From Aquincola tertiaricarbonis (lineage in GTDB: Bacteria > Pseudomonadota > Gammaproteobacteria > Burkholderiales > Burkholderiaceae_C), in assembly GCF_000969605.1 (NCBI RefSeq), contig NZ_JZUE01000008.1:124001-188000 (forward strand): DNA of 64,000 nucleotides. Reading direction: 5' to 3'. The position numbers and the translations under genes were made by a program. Every line of letters starts with the position of its first letter. The first letter of the stretch is position 1. Under the pieces are notes generated by a model. It saw only the letters and a program-made list of their open reading frames with translations, ran no database searches and had not been told where the DNA came from. This document shows positions 42,357 through 50,754 of the stretch, one piece after another.

Positions 42357-43418
42357 GTGACGCGGCGCCTCGACGGCCGCTGGCTGATGCGCGTGGCCGG
42401 CACGCTGCTGCTGGCCTGGCTGGCGGCGCTGGCGTGCGAGCGTCTCGGCACGCCGCTGCCCTGGATGATCGGCCCGCTGCTGGCCACCGCCATCGGCTGC
42501 GTGGCTGGCGTGCGGCTGGCCGCGGCCGGCCCGCTGCGCAACGCCGGGCAGTGGGCCATCGGCACCTCGCTGGGGCTGTACTTCTCGCCGCAGGTGCTGG
42601 GGCTGCTGGTGGCGCTGGCGCCGGCGTTGCTGGCCGGCGTGGCCTGGGCGCTGCTCATCGGCGGCGTGTTCGCCGGCGTGCTGCGGCGCGCGCTGCCGGG
42701 CGTCGATCCGGCCACCGCGCATTTCGCGGCGGCCATCGGCGGCGCCTCCGAGATGGCGGTGCTGGCAGAACGCCACGGCGGCCGGGTCGACCTGGTGGCG
42801 GCCTCGCATTCGCTGCGGGTGCTGCTGGTGGTGCTTGTGATTCCATTCGGCTACCAGGCGGCCGGCCTGCATGGGCTGGACACCACCCCGCTGGCGGTGC
42901 AGGGCGTGCAGCCCGGCGGGCTGCTCCTGCTGGTGCTGGCCACGGTGGCCGGCAGCCTGGCGGTGTGGCGTACCGGCCTGCCCAATCCGTGGGTGCTGGG
43001 CTCGCTGTTCGTGGCGGCGGCGCTCAGCGGCAGTGGTCTGCAGCTGTCCGCCCTGCCGCCGGAGGTCAGCCATGTCGGCCAGCTGCTCATCGGGGTGGCG
43101 CTGGGCACCCGCTTCAACCGCAGCTTCCTGCACACCGCGCCGCGCTGGCTGGCGGCGGTGGCGCTGGGCACGCTGGCGATGATCGCGGCCTCGGCCGTGT
43201 TCGCCTGGTTGCTGGCGCAGGCCGCCGGCCTGCACTGGGCCACGGTGCTGTTGGGCACCTCGCCTGGCGGCATCGCCGAAATGTGCATCACCGCCAAGGT
43301 GCTGCAGCTGGGCGTGCCGGTGGTCACCGCCTTCCATGTGGTGCGCTACGTGGCGGTGCTGCTGCTCACCGGGCCGCTGTTCCGCCGGCAGCAGCGCCGG
43401 CTGGCTGCGGCGGCCTAG
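42357..43418 (+). CDS. AbrB-family membrane transporter
   Basis: A 353-residue membrane protein with two repeats of about five helices each, matching the AbrB/ammonia monooxygenase-like family (PF05145). Conserved segments are LPWMIGPLLATAIG, AIGGASEMAVLAERHG and its second-repeat counterpart LGTSPGGIAEMCITAKVLQL. The transported substrate is not known. The GTG start abuts the TAA of the reductase gene, so the two form an operon. It converges with the MOSC gene, overlapping its 3' end by four bases. Confidence 0.83.
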   Translation: MTRRLDGRWLMRVAGTLLLAWLAALACERLGTPLPWMIGPLLATAIGCVAGVRLAAAGPLRNAGQWAIGTSLGLYFSPQVLGLLVALAPALLAGVAWALLIGGVFAGVLRRALPGVDPATAHFAAAIGGASEMAVLAERHGGRVDLVAASHSLRVLLVVLVIPFGYQAAGLHGLDTTPLAVQGVQPGGLLLLVLATVAGSLAVWRTGLPNPWVLGSLFVAAALSGSGLQLSALPPEVSHVGQLLIGVALGTRFNRSFLHTAPRWLAAVALGTLAMIAASAVFAWLLAQAAGLHWATVLLGTSPGGIAEMCITAKVLQLGVPVVTAFHVVRYVAVLLLTGPLFRRQQRRLAAAA

Positions 43419-43999
43419 GCGCGCGCGGCGCGCCGGGCGCGGAACAGCTCGGGGATCGACACTTCGCGCGGCCCGGGCACCACTTCGAAGCGGTCGCCCG
43501 CGCGCAGGCTGCCGGGCTCGCGCACCGCCAGGTAGAATCCGCAGTAGCCCGACTGCCACATCATCTTTCCGGCTTGCGGAAAGCCCATGGCCGCATTCAG
43601 CTTGCCGCAGGGGAAGCGCGGCTCGCTCACCGCCAGGGTGCAGCCCGGCAGACGCAGCAGGTCGCCGATCCATACCTGCTGCTCCAACAGGCCGCGCAGG
43701 GTGAGGTTCTCGCCCAGCAGGGCCGCCGGCGGAACCTCGTCCCACAGCGCCACCCGGGCCTGGGCGCGCACCGTCTGCCAGAAGGCGTAGTGCTCGGCCG
43801 GGTAGGCGTACACCGCCTTGGCGACGCCGCCGTGCACCGTCAGGTCGGCCTGTTCATCGCCGATCAGGCCGGTGGGGCCCACCTGGACCTCGCCGTCCAC
43901 CGGCTGCTTGCGAAAGCCGCTGAGCACGGTGCGGCCCGAAACCTGCAGCGGCTGCGCCCGGCCGACATTGACGAATTCCACGGTTCCAGTCGCTTGCAT
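43415..43999 (-). CDS. MOSC domain protein (YiiM-like)
   Basis: A 194-residue MOSC-domain protein. GLIGDEQADLTVHGGVAKAV is the YiiM-like N-terminal region and SEPRFPCGKLNAAMG includes the conserved cysteine of the MOSC core. YiiM proteins use the molybdenum cofactor to reduce N-hydroxylated compounds such as 6-hydroxylaminopurine. ATG 43999 has AGG nine bases upstream; ATG 44020 is an alternative with a GGGAGGG too close to the start. It is monocistronic and convergent with the AbrB gene. Confidence 0.85.
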   Translation of the reverse strand: MQATGTVEFVNVGRAQPLQVSGRTVLSGFRKQPVDGEVQVGPTGLIGDEQADLTVHGGVAKAVYAYPAEHYAFWQTVRAQARVALWDEVPPAALLGENLTLRGLLEQQVWIGDLLRLPGCTLAVSEPRFPCGKLNAAMGFPQAGKMMWQSGYCGFYLAVREPGSLRAGDRFEVVPGPREVSIPELFRARRAARA

Positions 44000-44244
44000 A
44001 TGGCTATACCTGTTGCGCATACCCTCCCCCGGACGGGTGGTTACGGCGCGATTACACTCAAATTGAAATGCCTCGACAGGGTACGGCGTGATCCGCCCAC
44101 CCCGATGAACACCCGGCCCAAGCGCGCCTTTCGCTCATCTGGCATCCCTCTGCGTCGCGGTATGCGGCGAGCCTCGAACATGCACCACCTGCTGTTCGGG
44201 GCTGGCCCTATCCCGTATTTGTAATCCGACGATTGGAGTAGCCA
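44000..44244. promoter_or_regulatory. Intergenic region upstream of pckG
   Basis: A 245-base, comparatively AT-richer region between the divergent MOSC and PEP carboxykinase genes. It should contain the promoters of both genes. TGTAAT near 44219 could be a -10 for pckG but no matching -35 was found. An open plus-strand frame crosses it but has no protein-like character. Confidence 0.35.
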
Positions 44245-46119
44245 ATGAACAGTCCCGCCCTGGGAGGCCTGCGCCTCAATGTGCCCGCCTGGGTCAAGCA
44301 TGACCGGCTCGTTGCCTGGGTGGCCGACATCGCCGCGCTGACGCAGGCCGCCGACATCTACTGGTGCGACGGCTCGGAAGAAGAGTACAACCGCCTGTGC
44401 GCCCAGCTCGTGGCCGCGGGCACCTTCCGCAAGCTCAACCCGGAGCTGCGCCCCAACAGCTACCTCGCCTGGAGCGACCCGGGCGACGTGGCCCGCGTGG
44501 AAGACCGCACCTACATCTGCAGCCAGAACAAGGAAGACGCCGGCCCCACCAACAACTGGACCGACCCGACCGAGATGCGCACGCTGCTGCAGACCGGCGA
44601 CCAGGCGTTGTTCAAGGGCGCGATGAAGGGCCGCACGCTGTACGTGGTGCCGTTCTCGATGGGCCCGCTGGGCTCGCCCATCGCCCACATCGGCGTGGAA
44701 CTGAGCGACAGCCCCTACGTGGCCGTCAACATGCGCCTGATGACCCGCATGGGCCGCGCGGTGCTGGACGTGCTGGGCACCGACGGCGAATACGTGCCCT
44801 GCGTGCACACCGTGGGCGCGCCGCTGGAAGCCGGCCAGAAGGACGTGGCCTGGCCCTGCAACCCCACCAAGTACATCGTCCATTACCCCGAGACGCGCGA
44901 GATCTGGAGCTACGGCTCGGGCTACGGCGGCAACGCGCTGCTCGGCAAGAAGTGCTTCGCGCTGCGCATCGCCTCCAAGATGGGCCGCGACGAAGGCTGG
45001 CTGGCCGAGCACATGCTGGTGCTGGGCGTGACCAACCCGCAAGGCGTCAAGCGCCACGTGGCCGCCGCCTTCCCCAGTGCCTGCGGCAAGACCAACTTCG
45101 CGATGCTGATCCCGCCGGCCGGCTTCGAGGGCTGGAAGGTCACCACCATCGGCGACGACATCGCCTGGATCAAGCCGGGGGCCGACGGCCGCCTGTACGC
45201 CATCAACCCGGAAGCCGGCTATTTCGGCGTGGCCCCGGGCACCAACGACCTGACCAACCCGAACTGCATGGCCTCGCTCAAGCGCGACGTCATCTTCACC
45301 AACGTGGCGCTGACCGACGACGGCGACGTGTGGTGGGAGGGCATGACCGACACGCCGCCGGCGCACCTGATCGACTGGCAGGGCAAGGACTGGACGCCGG
45401 AAGCAGCCAAGCAGGCCGACGGCAAGCTGCGCCCCGCCGCGCACCCGAATGCCCGCTTCACCGTGGCCGCCACCAACAACCCCGTGCTCGACTCGGAATG
45501 GGACAACCCCGCCGGCGTGGCCATCGACGCCTTCATCTTCGGCGGCCGCCGCTCCACCACCGTGCCGCTGGTGACCGAAGCCCGCAGCTGGGTCGACGGC
45601 GTGTACATGGCCGCCACCATGGGCTCGGAAACCACCGCAGCGGCCGCCGGCCAGCAGGGCGTCGTGCGCCGGGACCCGTTCGCGATGCTGCCGTTCATGG
45701 GCTACAACATGAGCGACTACTTCCAGCACTGGCTGGACCTGGGCGCCAAGCTGCAGGGCTCGGGCGCCAAGCTGCCGGGCATCTTCTGCGTCAACTGGTT
45801 CCGCAAGGGCGCGGACGGCAAGTTCGTGTGGCCGGGCTACGGCGAAAACATGCGCGTGCTGAAGTGGATCCTCGAGCGCGTGGACGGCCAGGCGCAGGGC
45901 GAGGAGCATGTGTTCGGCATCAGCCCGCGGTACGAGGACCTGAGCTGGAACGGCCTGGCTTTCACGCCCGCGCAGTACCAGAGCGTGATCGGCATCGACA
46001 CCCATGCCTGGCAGCAGGAACTGGCCCTGCATGCCGAGCTGTTCGACAAGCTGGCCTACCACCTGCCCGGCGAGCTGACCGACACCAAGCGCCGCCTGGA
46101 AGAGCGCCTGGCCGCCTGA
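44245..46119 (+). CDS. pckG: Phosphoenolpyruvate carboxykinase (GTP)
   Basis: A 624-residue GTP-dependent PEP carboxykinase. [12 protein letters not shown] holds the catalytic Cys280 and the kinase P-loop; [12 protein letters not shown] and [16 protein letters not shown] are GTP-type signatures. It interconverts oxaloacetate and PEP, the entry step to gluconeogenesis, and thereby supplies hexose precursors and PEP (also the pyruvyl donor of the EPS). TTGGAG eight bases before the ATG is the ribosome binding site. A strong hairpin with a T run ends the transcript at 46143-46176. Confidence 0.97.
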   Translation: MNSPALGGLRLNVPAWVKHDRLVAWVADIAALTQAADIYWCDGSEEEYNRLCAQLVAAGTFRKLNPELRPNSYLAWSDPGDVARVEDRTYICSQNKEDAGPTNNWTDPTEMRTLLQTGDQALFKGAMKGRTLYVVPFSMGPLGSPIAHIGVELSDSPYVAVNMRLMTRMGRAVLDVLGTDGEYVPCVHTVGAPLEAGQKDVAWPCNPTKYIVHYPETREIWSYGSGYGGNALLGKKCFALRIASKMGRDEGWLAEHMLVLGVTNPQGVKRHVAAAFPSACGKTNFAMLIPPAGFEGWKVTTIGDDIAWIKPGADGRLYAINPEAGYFGVAPGTNDLTNPNCMASLKRDVIFTNVALTDDGDVWWEGMTDTPPAHLIDWQGKDWTPEAAKQADGKLRPAAHPNARFTVAATNNPVLDSEWDNPAGVAIDAFIFGGRRSTTVPLVTEARSWVDGVYMAATMGSETTAAAAGQQGVVRRDPFAMLPFMGYNMSDYFQHWLDLGAKLQGSGAKLPGIFCVNWFRKGADGKFVWPGYGENMRVLKWILERVDGQAQGEEHVFGISPRYEDLSWNGLAFTPAQYQSVIGIDTHAWQQELALHAELFDKLAYHLPGELTDTKRRLEERLAA

Positions 46120-46142
46120 CGGCCCCCGCGCGCTGCGCGACC

Positions 46143-46176
46143 AGCCCGGCCGGGTTCAGCCCGCGCCGGGCTTTTT
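46143..46176 (+). terminator. Intrinsic terminator of pckG
   Basis: Stem AGCCCGGC (46143-46150) pairs with GCCGGGCT (46165-46172) and is followed by a TTTTT run to 46176, a standard rho-independent terminator 23 bases after the pckG stop. Its right arm lies within the last codons of the convergent gene at 46156. Confidence 0.85.
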
Positions 46177-46698
46177 CGTCTGTGCGGCCTGCGGGCTGGG
46201 CACGAAGCCGAAGCGCGGCGGCATCTCCGCCCATGGAAGTTCGCTGACCGCCCACGCGCCGCTTTCCACCAGGCCGGAAGCGGCCTCCACGTCCAGGCTG
46301 TGCAGCAGGCCGAAGCCCAGGTCGGTGTCGGCGAACAGCCGGCCGCCGTCGTCCAGCCAGGCGCTGGCGAAGCGCGCCGGTCGGCCGGTGTGGCTCAGCA
46401 GCGTGCCGTCGGGCTGCAGGCGCCAGGTCCACGGCGCGGCTTCCAGCTCCACATACACCCGCTGCGGACCGTTCTGGAAGAACCAGCAGCCCTCCGCGTC
46501 GTGCTCGTAGTTGCGGCCGATGAAGGCCAGCAGCTTCTCGTGTTCCAGCAGGCTGCCCTTGGCCTGCGGGAACGGGCCGGCCGCCTGTGTCGCGTCATCC
46601 CGCAGGTACCAGTGGCCGCGGGCATCCAGGCCCAGCCAGCCATGGCAGTTAGGCACGTTGGGCCACTTCTTCAGTGCTTGCTTGACGATGTCATCCAT
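46156..46698 (-). CDS. Conserved hypothetical protein (DUF2946-like naming uncertain)
   Basis: A 180-residue cytoplasmic protein that looks like a conserved Burkholderiales family: VPNCHGWLGLDARGHWYLRD near the start, KGSLLEHEKLLAFIGRNY, CWFFQNGPQRVYVELEAAPW. I recall similar proteins of unknown function but cannot name the domain family with confidence. No membrane or signal segment is seen, and a beta-rich fold is likely. ATG 46698 was chosen because the match begins there. It lies downstream of the YheT-like gene, 14 bases from that gene's end, and its last codons overlap the pckG terminator. Confidence 0.75.
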   Translation of the reverse strand: MDDIVKQALKKWPNVPNCHGWLGLDARGHWYLRDDATQAAGPFPQAKGSLLEHEKLLAFIGRNYEHDAEGCWFFQNGPQRVYVELEAAPWTWRLQPDGTLLSHTGRPARFASAWLDDGGRLFADTDLGFGLLHSLDVEAASGLVESGAWAVSELPWAEMPPRFGFVPSPQAAQTKKPGAG

Positions 46699-46712
46699 CG
46701 CCGCATGCTGCC

Positions 46713-47684
46713 CTAGACGTGCTGGCGCAGCCAGCCCAGCACCGCTTGCGGCAGGGTCATCACATGGCCGCGCAGGAGCCCGCCACCCGGAAAGCCCACA
46801 TGCCCGCCATGCGCCGGCTGCCACAGCGTCACGTGGCGGCCTACCTGGTGCGGCCGCGGCAGGCTGGCGGCGGGCACGAAGGGATCGTTCAGCGCATTGA
46901 CCACCAGCGCCGGCACCTGGATCCGCGCCAGGTGCGGCTTGGCGGAGGCACGCGTCCAGTAGTCCTGCACGCCCCGGAAGCCATGCAGCGGCGCGGTGAA
47001 CACGTCGTCGAAGCCGTACAGGTCGGTGGCCGCCAGCAAGCGCTCGCGGTCGAACAGGCCGGGGTGCTGTGCCAGCTTGGCCAGCGCCTTGGGCTTCATC
47101 GTCTGCAGGAACATGCGGGTGTAGACCAGCCGGTTGAAGCCGCGGCCGATGGCATGGCCGCCGGCCGCCAGGTCCAGCGGTGCCGACACGGCGGCAACGG
47201 CGCGCACGGTGGCCGCCGCGCTGGCGCCGGCTTCCTCCGCCCAGCGCAGCAAGGCATTGCCGCCCAGCGACACGCCGGCCGCCAGCAGCGGCGCGCCGGC
47301 CCGCTCGCGCAGGCGCTGCAGGATCCAGCCCACTTCCTCGTAATCGCCCGAGTGGTAGGCACGCGGCGCCAGGTTGATCTCACCCGAGCAGCCGCGGAAA
47401 TGCGGCACCGCGAAGGACAGCCCGGCCCGCCGCGCCACATGTGCAAAGGCCTCCGCATAGTGGCTGCGGGAGGTTCCTTCCAGCCCATGGAACAGCACCA
47501 GCCAGCCCGCGCCGGGCTGCGGCGCCGGCTGGAAATCGACGTCGATGAAGTCGCCGTCGGGTGTGGTCCAGCGCTCGCGGGTGTAGTGCGGCGCCGGCCC
47601 TTCGAAGCGCTTGCCCACCAGGGCGGGCAGGATCGTCTGCGCATTGCCGCCAACCAGCCAGCGGGGGGCGCGGTAGTCGTGCAT
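46713..47684 (-). CDS. Alpha/beta hydrolase, YheT family
   Basis: A 323-residue hydrolase. Family blocks APRWLVGGNAQTILPAL at the N-terminus, LVLFHGLEGTSRSHYAEAF for the oxyanion region, and nucleophile elbow GVSLGGN; Asp in NDPFVPA and His in HGGHVGF complete the triad. YheT/ABHD1-like proteins are esterases of unclear substrate. The ATG at 47684 lies 34 bases after the stop of the NTF2-like gene; the frame upstream lacks similarity. It is grouped with purU and the NTF2-like gene on the minus strand. Confidence 0.88.
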   Translation of the reverse strand: MHDYRAPRWLVGGNAQTILPALVGKRFEGPAPHYTRERWTTPDGDFIDVDFQPAPQPGAGWLVLFHGLEGTSRSHYAEAFAHVARRAGLSFAVPHFRGCSGEINLAPRAYHSGDYEEVGWILQRLRERAGAPLLAAGVSLGGNALLRWAEEAGASAAATVRAVAAVSAPLDLAAGGHAIGRGFNRLVYTRMFLQTMKPKALAKLAQHPGLFDRERLLAATDLYGFDDVFTAPLHGFRGVQDYWTRASAKPHLARIQVPALVVNALNDPFVPAASLPRPHQVGRHVTLWQPAHGGHVGFPGGGLLRGHVMTLPQAVLGWLRQHV

Positions 47685-47718
47685 CGTGTCGTCGTCGGCG
47701 CCCGGCAGGCGGGCGGTT

Positions 47719-48168
47719 TCAGTGCAGCGTGGTCGGGTTGTCGTGCTGCTCGGGCGTGTCGTGCGGCAGGCCGGCGCTGGCATGGTGGGCCGCCAGCCGC
47801 CAGCCCAGCGCGGTCTTCAGGTACACGTTGGTGGCCATCACCCAGGCCGTCTGCGTGCCCTCGGCAGTGGTGGCGTCGATGCGTTCCAGGACGCTGTGCA
47901 CCGCGCAGCCCGGCCCTTCCAGCCGGCGCACGCGGGCCGGCTGCACCGGCAGCGTGCCGTTGGCGAAGATGGCTTCGAACGAAGCGCGGATCGCGGCCGC
48001 GCCCATCACGCGCAGGCCGCCGGGATGCACGCAGACGATCTCGTCGTCGTCGCTCCACAGCGCCATCAGCCGCTCGATGTCGCCCTGCTGCAGCGCTTCG
48101 TAGAACTGGGCCTCGGTATCGTCGGCCGATGCCAGCAGCACGGCGGCGGGTGCCTTGGGCTTGACCAT
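47719..48168 (-). CDS. NTF2/SnoaL-like protein
   Basis: A 149-residue protein of the NTF2/SnoaL-like cone fold: DDTEAQFYEALQQGDIERLM helix, a WSDDDEIVCVHPGG strand pair, and IRASFEAIFANG. Such proteins are ketosteroid-isomerase-like or nuclear transport factor-like and often lack a known substrate. It ends in an Asp/His/Pro tail. It is expressed in a likely operon between purU (13 bases upstream) and the YheT-like hydrolase. Confidence 0.82.
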   Translation of the reverse strand: MVKPKAPAAVLLASADDTEAQFYEALQQGDIERLMALWSDDDEIVCVHPGGLRVMGAAAIRASFEAIFANGTLPVQPARVRRLEGPGCAVHSVLERIDATTAEGTQTAWVMATNVYLKTALGWRLAAHHASAGLPHDTPEQHDNPTTLH

Positions 48169-48181
48169 CGCGTCGTGGGCT

Positions 48182-49066
48182 TCAGCGGAACACCACGGTC
48201 TTGTGACCGTTGGGCATCACCCGGTGCTCGATGTGCCAGCGCACCGCGCGCGCCAGCACCACGCATTCCACGTCGCGGCCGACGGCGGTGAGGTCCTCGG
48301 CGGACAGCGAATGGTCCACCCGCTCCACGTCCTGCTCGATGATCGGGCCTTCGTCCAGGTCGGCCGTGACGTAGTGGGCGGTCGCGCCGATCAGCTTCAC
48401 GCCGCGCGCATGCGCCTGGAAGTACGGCTTGGCGCCCTTGAAGCTGGGCAGGAAGCTGTGGTGGATGTTGATGGCGCGGCCGGCCAGCACGCCGCAGAAC
48501 TCGGGGCTGAGGATCTGCATGTAGCGCGCCAGCACCACCAGGTCCACGCGCTCCTTGTCGATCAACGCCTCGATCTGCTGCTCCTGCGCGCGCTTGGCGG
48601 CGGCATCGCTGCCCGGTGGCAGCGGCAGGTGGTGGAAGGGCACGCCGTAGCTGGCGGCCAGCTCCGCAAAGTCGGGGTGGTTGGAGACGATGGCCGTGAT
48701 GTCGACGTCGAGCTGGCCGCTCTTCCAGCGGAACATCAGGTCGTTCAGGCAGTGGCCCTGCTTGCTCACCATCAGCAGCACGCGGGAGCGCTGGCCCAGC
48801 GCATGCAGCCGTGCATCCATCTGGAACTGGCCGCGTACATACTGCAGGAGCCTGTCGAGCGTGGCCACGTCGGCCAGGTGCGGCGGCGCCTCGAAGTGCA
48901 CCCGCATGAAGAACAGGCCGGTGGCGTCCTCGCCAGCCAGGTCGCCGAACTGCTGCGAGTCGATGATGTTGCAGCCCGCCTGGTAGAGCAGGCCGGACAC
49001 CGCATGGACAATGCCCTTGGTGTCGCGGCAGGAAAGGGTGAGGACAAACTGATCTTGGCGCGGCAT
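48182..49066 (-). CDS. purU: Formyltetrahydrofolate deformylase
   Basis: A 294-residue enzyme with an N-terminal ACT domain (FVLTLSCRDTKGIVHAVSGL) and a C-terminal formyltransferase domain: YMQILSPEFCG, NIHHSFLPSFKGAKPY and the conserved late Asp in ADLDEGPIIEQD. It hydrolyses 10-formyl-THF to formate and THF, balancing one-carbon units for purine synthesis. It begins 26 bases from the divergent ECF sigma gene, so the two promoters overlap or share space. Confidence 0.95.
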   Translation of the reverse strand: MPRQDQFVLTLSCRDTKGIVHAVSGLLYQAGCNIIDSQQFGDLAGEDATGLFFMRVHFEAPPHLADVATLDRLLQYVRGQFQMDARLHALGQRSRVLLMVSKQGHCLNDLMFRWKSGQLDVDITAIVSNHPDFAELAASYGVPFHHLPLPPGSDAAAKRAQEQQIEALIDKERVDLVVLARYMQILSPEFCGVLAGRAINIHHSFLPSFKGAKPYFQAHARGVKLIGATAHYVTADLDEGPIIEQDVERVDHSLSAEDLTAVGRDVECVVLARAVRWHIEHRVMPNGHKTVVFR

Positions 49067-49092
49067 GGTGTCGCAGATTGTAGGAGTCGCGT

Positions 49093-49734
49093 GTGTCGAA
49101 AACTGCCCAGCAGGACTGGAGCGAGCGCAGCCGGGAGCTGTCGCATTTGCTGTCGCGCACCGGCCTGGGTGACCGGCAGGCGTTTGCCCGGCTGTACCAG
49201 CTGAGCAGCGCGCATCTGTTCGGCGTCATCCTGCGCATCCAGCGCGACCGCGCGCTGGCGGAGGAACTGCTGCAGGAGGTGTACGTCAACGTGTGGCGCG
49301 CGGCCGCGGGTTTCGATGCCGCGCAGAGCCAGCCGCTCACCTGGCTGACCAGCGTGGCCCGCCACCGTGCCATCGACAGCCTGCGCCGCGCGCAGGCACA
49401 GGTGGTGGTGGCCCGGCCGCGCACGCCGTCCGATGACGACGACGACCCCAACGACCCTGCCGACGCACTGCCGGACGAGGCGCCCGGCCCGGCCGAACTG
49501 CTGGGTCGCGCCAGCGAGGCGCGACAGCTCTCGGCCTGCATGGAACACCTGAGTCCCTCGCAGCGGCAGAGCGTGGCGCTGGCTTTCTTCGACGGCATGA
49601 GCCATGCCGAAGTGGCCGAACACCTGGCGCAGCCGCTGGGCACCGTGAAGTCATGGGTGCGGCGGGCGCTGGCCTCCTTGAAGAGCTGCCTGGAACGCGC
49701 CGTACGGCGTGACGCCGGCGCGGAAAGGGCCTGA
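49093..49734 (+). CDS. ECF sigma factor (SigK-like)
   Basis: A 213-residue ECF-type RNA polymerase sigma factor. Region 2 spans about residues 28-95 (FARLYQLSSAHLFGVILRIQ, VYVNVWRAAAGFD, LTWLTSVARHRAIDSLRRA); region 4 covers the last 60 residues (RQSVALAFFDGMSHAEVAEH, GTVKSWVRRALASLK). An acidic linker (SDDDDDPNDPAD) joins them. The adjacent gene five bases downstream is its RskA-like anti-sigma factor, which makes the SigK/RskA assignment likely. It starts at a GTG; 26 bases separate it from divergent purU. Confidence 0.92.
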   Translation: MSKTAQQDWSERSRELSHLLSRTGLGDRQAFARLYQLSSAHLFGVILRIQRDRALAEELLQEVYVNVWRAAAGFDAAQSQPLTWLTSVARHRAIDSLRRAQAQVVVARPRTPSDDDDDPNDPADALPDEAPGPAELLGRASEARQLSACMEHLSPSQRQSVALAFFDGMSHAEVAEHLAQPLGTVKSWVRRALASLKSCLERAVRRDAGAERA

Positions 49735-49739
49735 AGGCC

Positions 49740-50444
49740 ATGGACTACGGCAAACCCGAACGCGCCGACGCCCTCGGCGCCCAATACGTGGCCGGCACCC
49801 TGCGCGGCGCGGCGCGCCGCCGTTTCGAGGCGCTGCTGCCCGGCCATCCGGCGCTGCGCGAGGCCGTGAAGGCCTGGAGCGACCGGCTGATGCCGCTGAC
49901 CGCGGTGGTGGAGCCGCAGCAGCCGCCCGATTCGGTGTGGCAGGCCATCGAGCGCCGCCTGTTCCCGGCGGATGCCGCCCAGGCGCCGCAGCCCTGGTGG
50001 CGCCGCCTTGCACCCTGGCGGGCATTGAGCGCCGCCGGCGCCGTGGCCACGGTGGCGCTGGCCGTGCTGCTGGTGCTGCCGGCAGCCACGCCGCCGCCGG
50101 TGATCGTGGTGCTGCAGGGCACCGGCGGCCCGGCGCAAGGCGTCAACACCTTCGTGGCCAGCGTCAGCGGTGACGGGCGTTCGCTGGTCACCCGGGCACT
50201 GTTGCCGGTGGACCTGCAGGCCGACCGGGCGCTGGAGCTGTGGTCGGTGCCGCCGGAGGGCGCACCCCGCTCGCTGGGCCTGATCCGCGCGGACGGCGCC
50301 ACGGTGGTGCCGCGCGGCCGGCTGCCCGACACGCTGCTCAAGGGCGGCACCTCGGCGCTGGCCGTGAGCCTGGAGCCGCCGGGCGGCTCACCGACCGGCG
50401 CGCCCACGGGGCCGGTGCTGTACGCGGGCCGGCTGCAGCTGTAG
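49740..50444 (+). CDS. RskA-like anti-sigma factor
   Basis: A 234-residue single-pass membrane protein. The N-terminal cytoplasmic part (GAQYVAGTLRGAARRRFEAL) is the anti-sigma domain; one membrane helix lies at about 90-112 (SAAGAVATVALAVLLVLP) and the periplasmic part has the RskA C-terminal pattern (LELWSVPPEGAPRSLGLI, SLEPPGGSPTG). It should hold the preceding sigma factor at the membrane until a signal triggers proteolysis. The inducing stress is unknown. The ATG is five bases after the sigma stop. Confidence 0.9.
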   Translation: MDYGKPERADALGAQYVAGTLRGAARRRFEALLPGHPALREAVKAWSDRLMPLTAVVEPQQPPDSVWQAIERRLFPADAAQAPQPWWRRLAPWRALSAAGAVATVALAVLLVLPAATPPPVIVVLQGTGGPAQGVNTFVASVSGDGRSLVTRALLPVDLQADRALELWSVPPEGAPRSLGLIRADGATVVPRGRLPDTLLKGGTSALAVSLEPPGGSPTGAPTGPVLYAGRLQL

Positions 50445-50456
50445 CCAGCGCCCATG

Positions 50457-50482
50457 AAAAAGGCCCGCGTGATGCGGGCCTT
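50457..50482 (-). terminator. Intrinsic terminator of the CHCC zinc-finger gene
   Basis: Stem AAGGCCCGC (50460-50468) pairs with GCGGGCCTT (50474-50482) around a five-base loop. On the minus strand a run of five T (A at 50457-50461) follows, so it terminates the transcript arriving from 50507. It may also serve the anti-sigma gene from the other side. Confidence 0.8.
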
Positions 50483-50506
50483 GTCTAGACAGGTGGTGGA
50501 GCCGGC

Positions 50507-50725
50507 TCAGTGCCCGTGCAGCACGGTACCCGGGGCCAGCTTGTAGACGGTGCCGCAGTACGGGCACTTGCCTTCGCCGGTGGTGGCCACGTCGATGAAC
50601 ACGCGGGGATGGCCGCTCCACAGCTTCATCTTCGGGTTGGGGCAGAACACCACGCCGGGGCCCTGCACATCGTGGGCGGTGACTTCGACGGCAGCGGGGG
50701 CGGAAGCGGCAGCGCTTTGGCTCAC
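50507..50725 (-). CDS. Zinc-finger CHCC domain protein
   Basis: A 72-residue protein with a zf-CHCC motif: Cys28, His39 (SGHPRVFID), Cys54 and Cys57 (GKCPYCG). The fold is shared with the NDUFS6 subunit of mitochondrial complex I, but the bacterial function is unknown. GTG at 50725 is preceded by AGGAG six bases upstream, so it is the likely start; a longer frame from 50773 overlaps ilvE. It is co-transcribed with ilvE (stop at 50755), an arrangement common in Burkholderiales. Confidence 0.88.
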   Translation of the reverse strand: MSQSAAASAPAAVEVTAHDVQGPGVVFCPNPKMKLWSGHPRVFIDVATTGEGKCPYCGTVYKLAPGTVLHGH

Positions 50726-50754
50726 GGGATTCTCCTGACGGGGCGGGTGGGTGG

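Noticed and set aside
41154-43745. Upstream 864-codon extension of the rlmJ frame on the minus strand
   Set aside because: RlmJ similarity begins only at 41153; the extension is antisense to the reductase and AbrB transporter genes.
44041-46062. 673-codon minus-strand open frame opposite pckG
   Set aside because: pckG is an unambiguous full-length enzyme; the antisense frame has low-complexity His/Val/Gly/Ala content.
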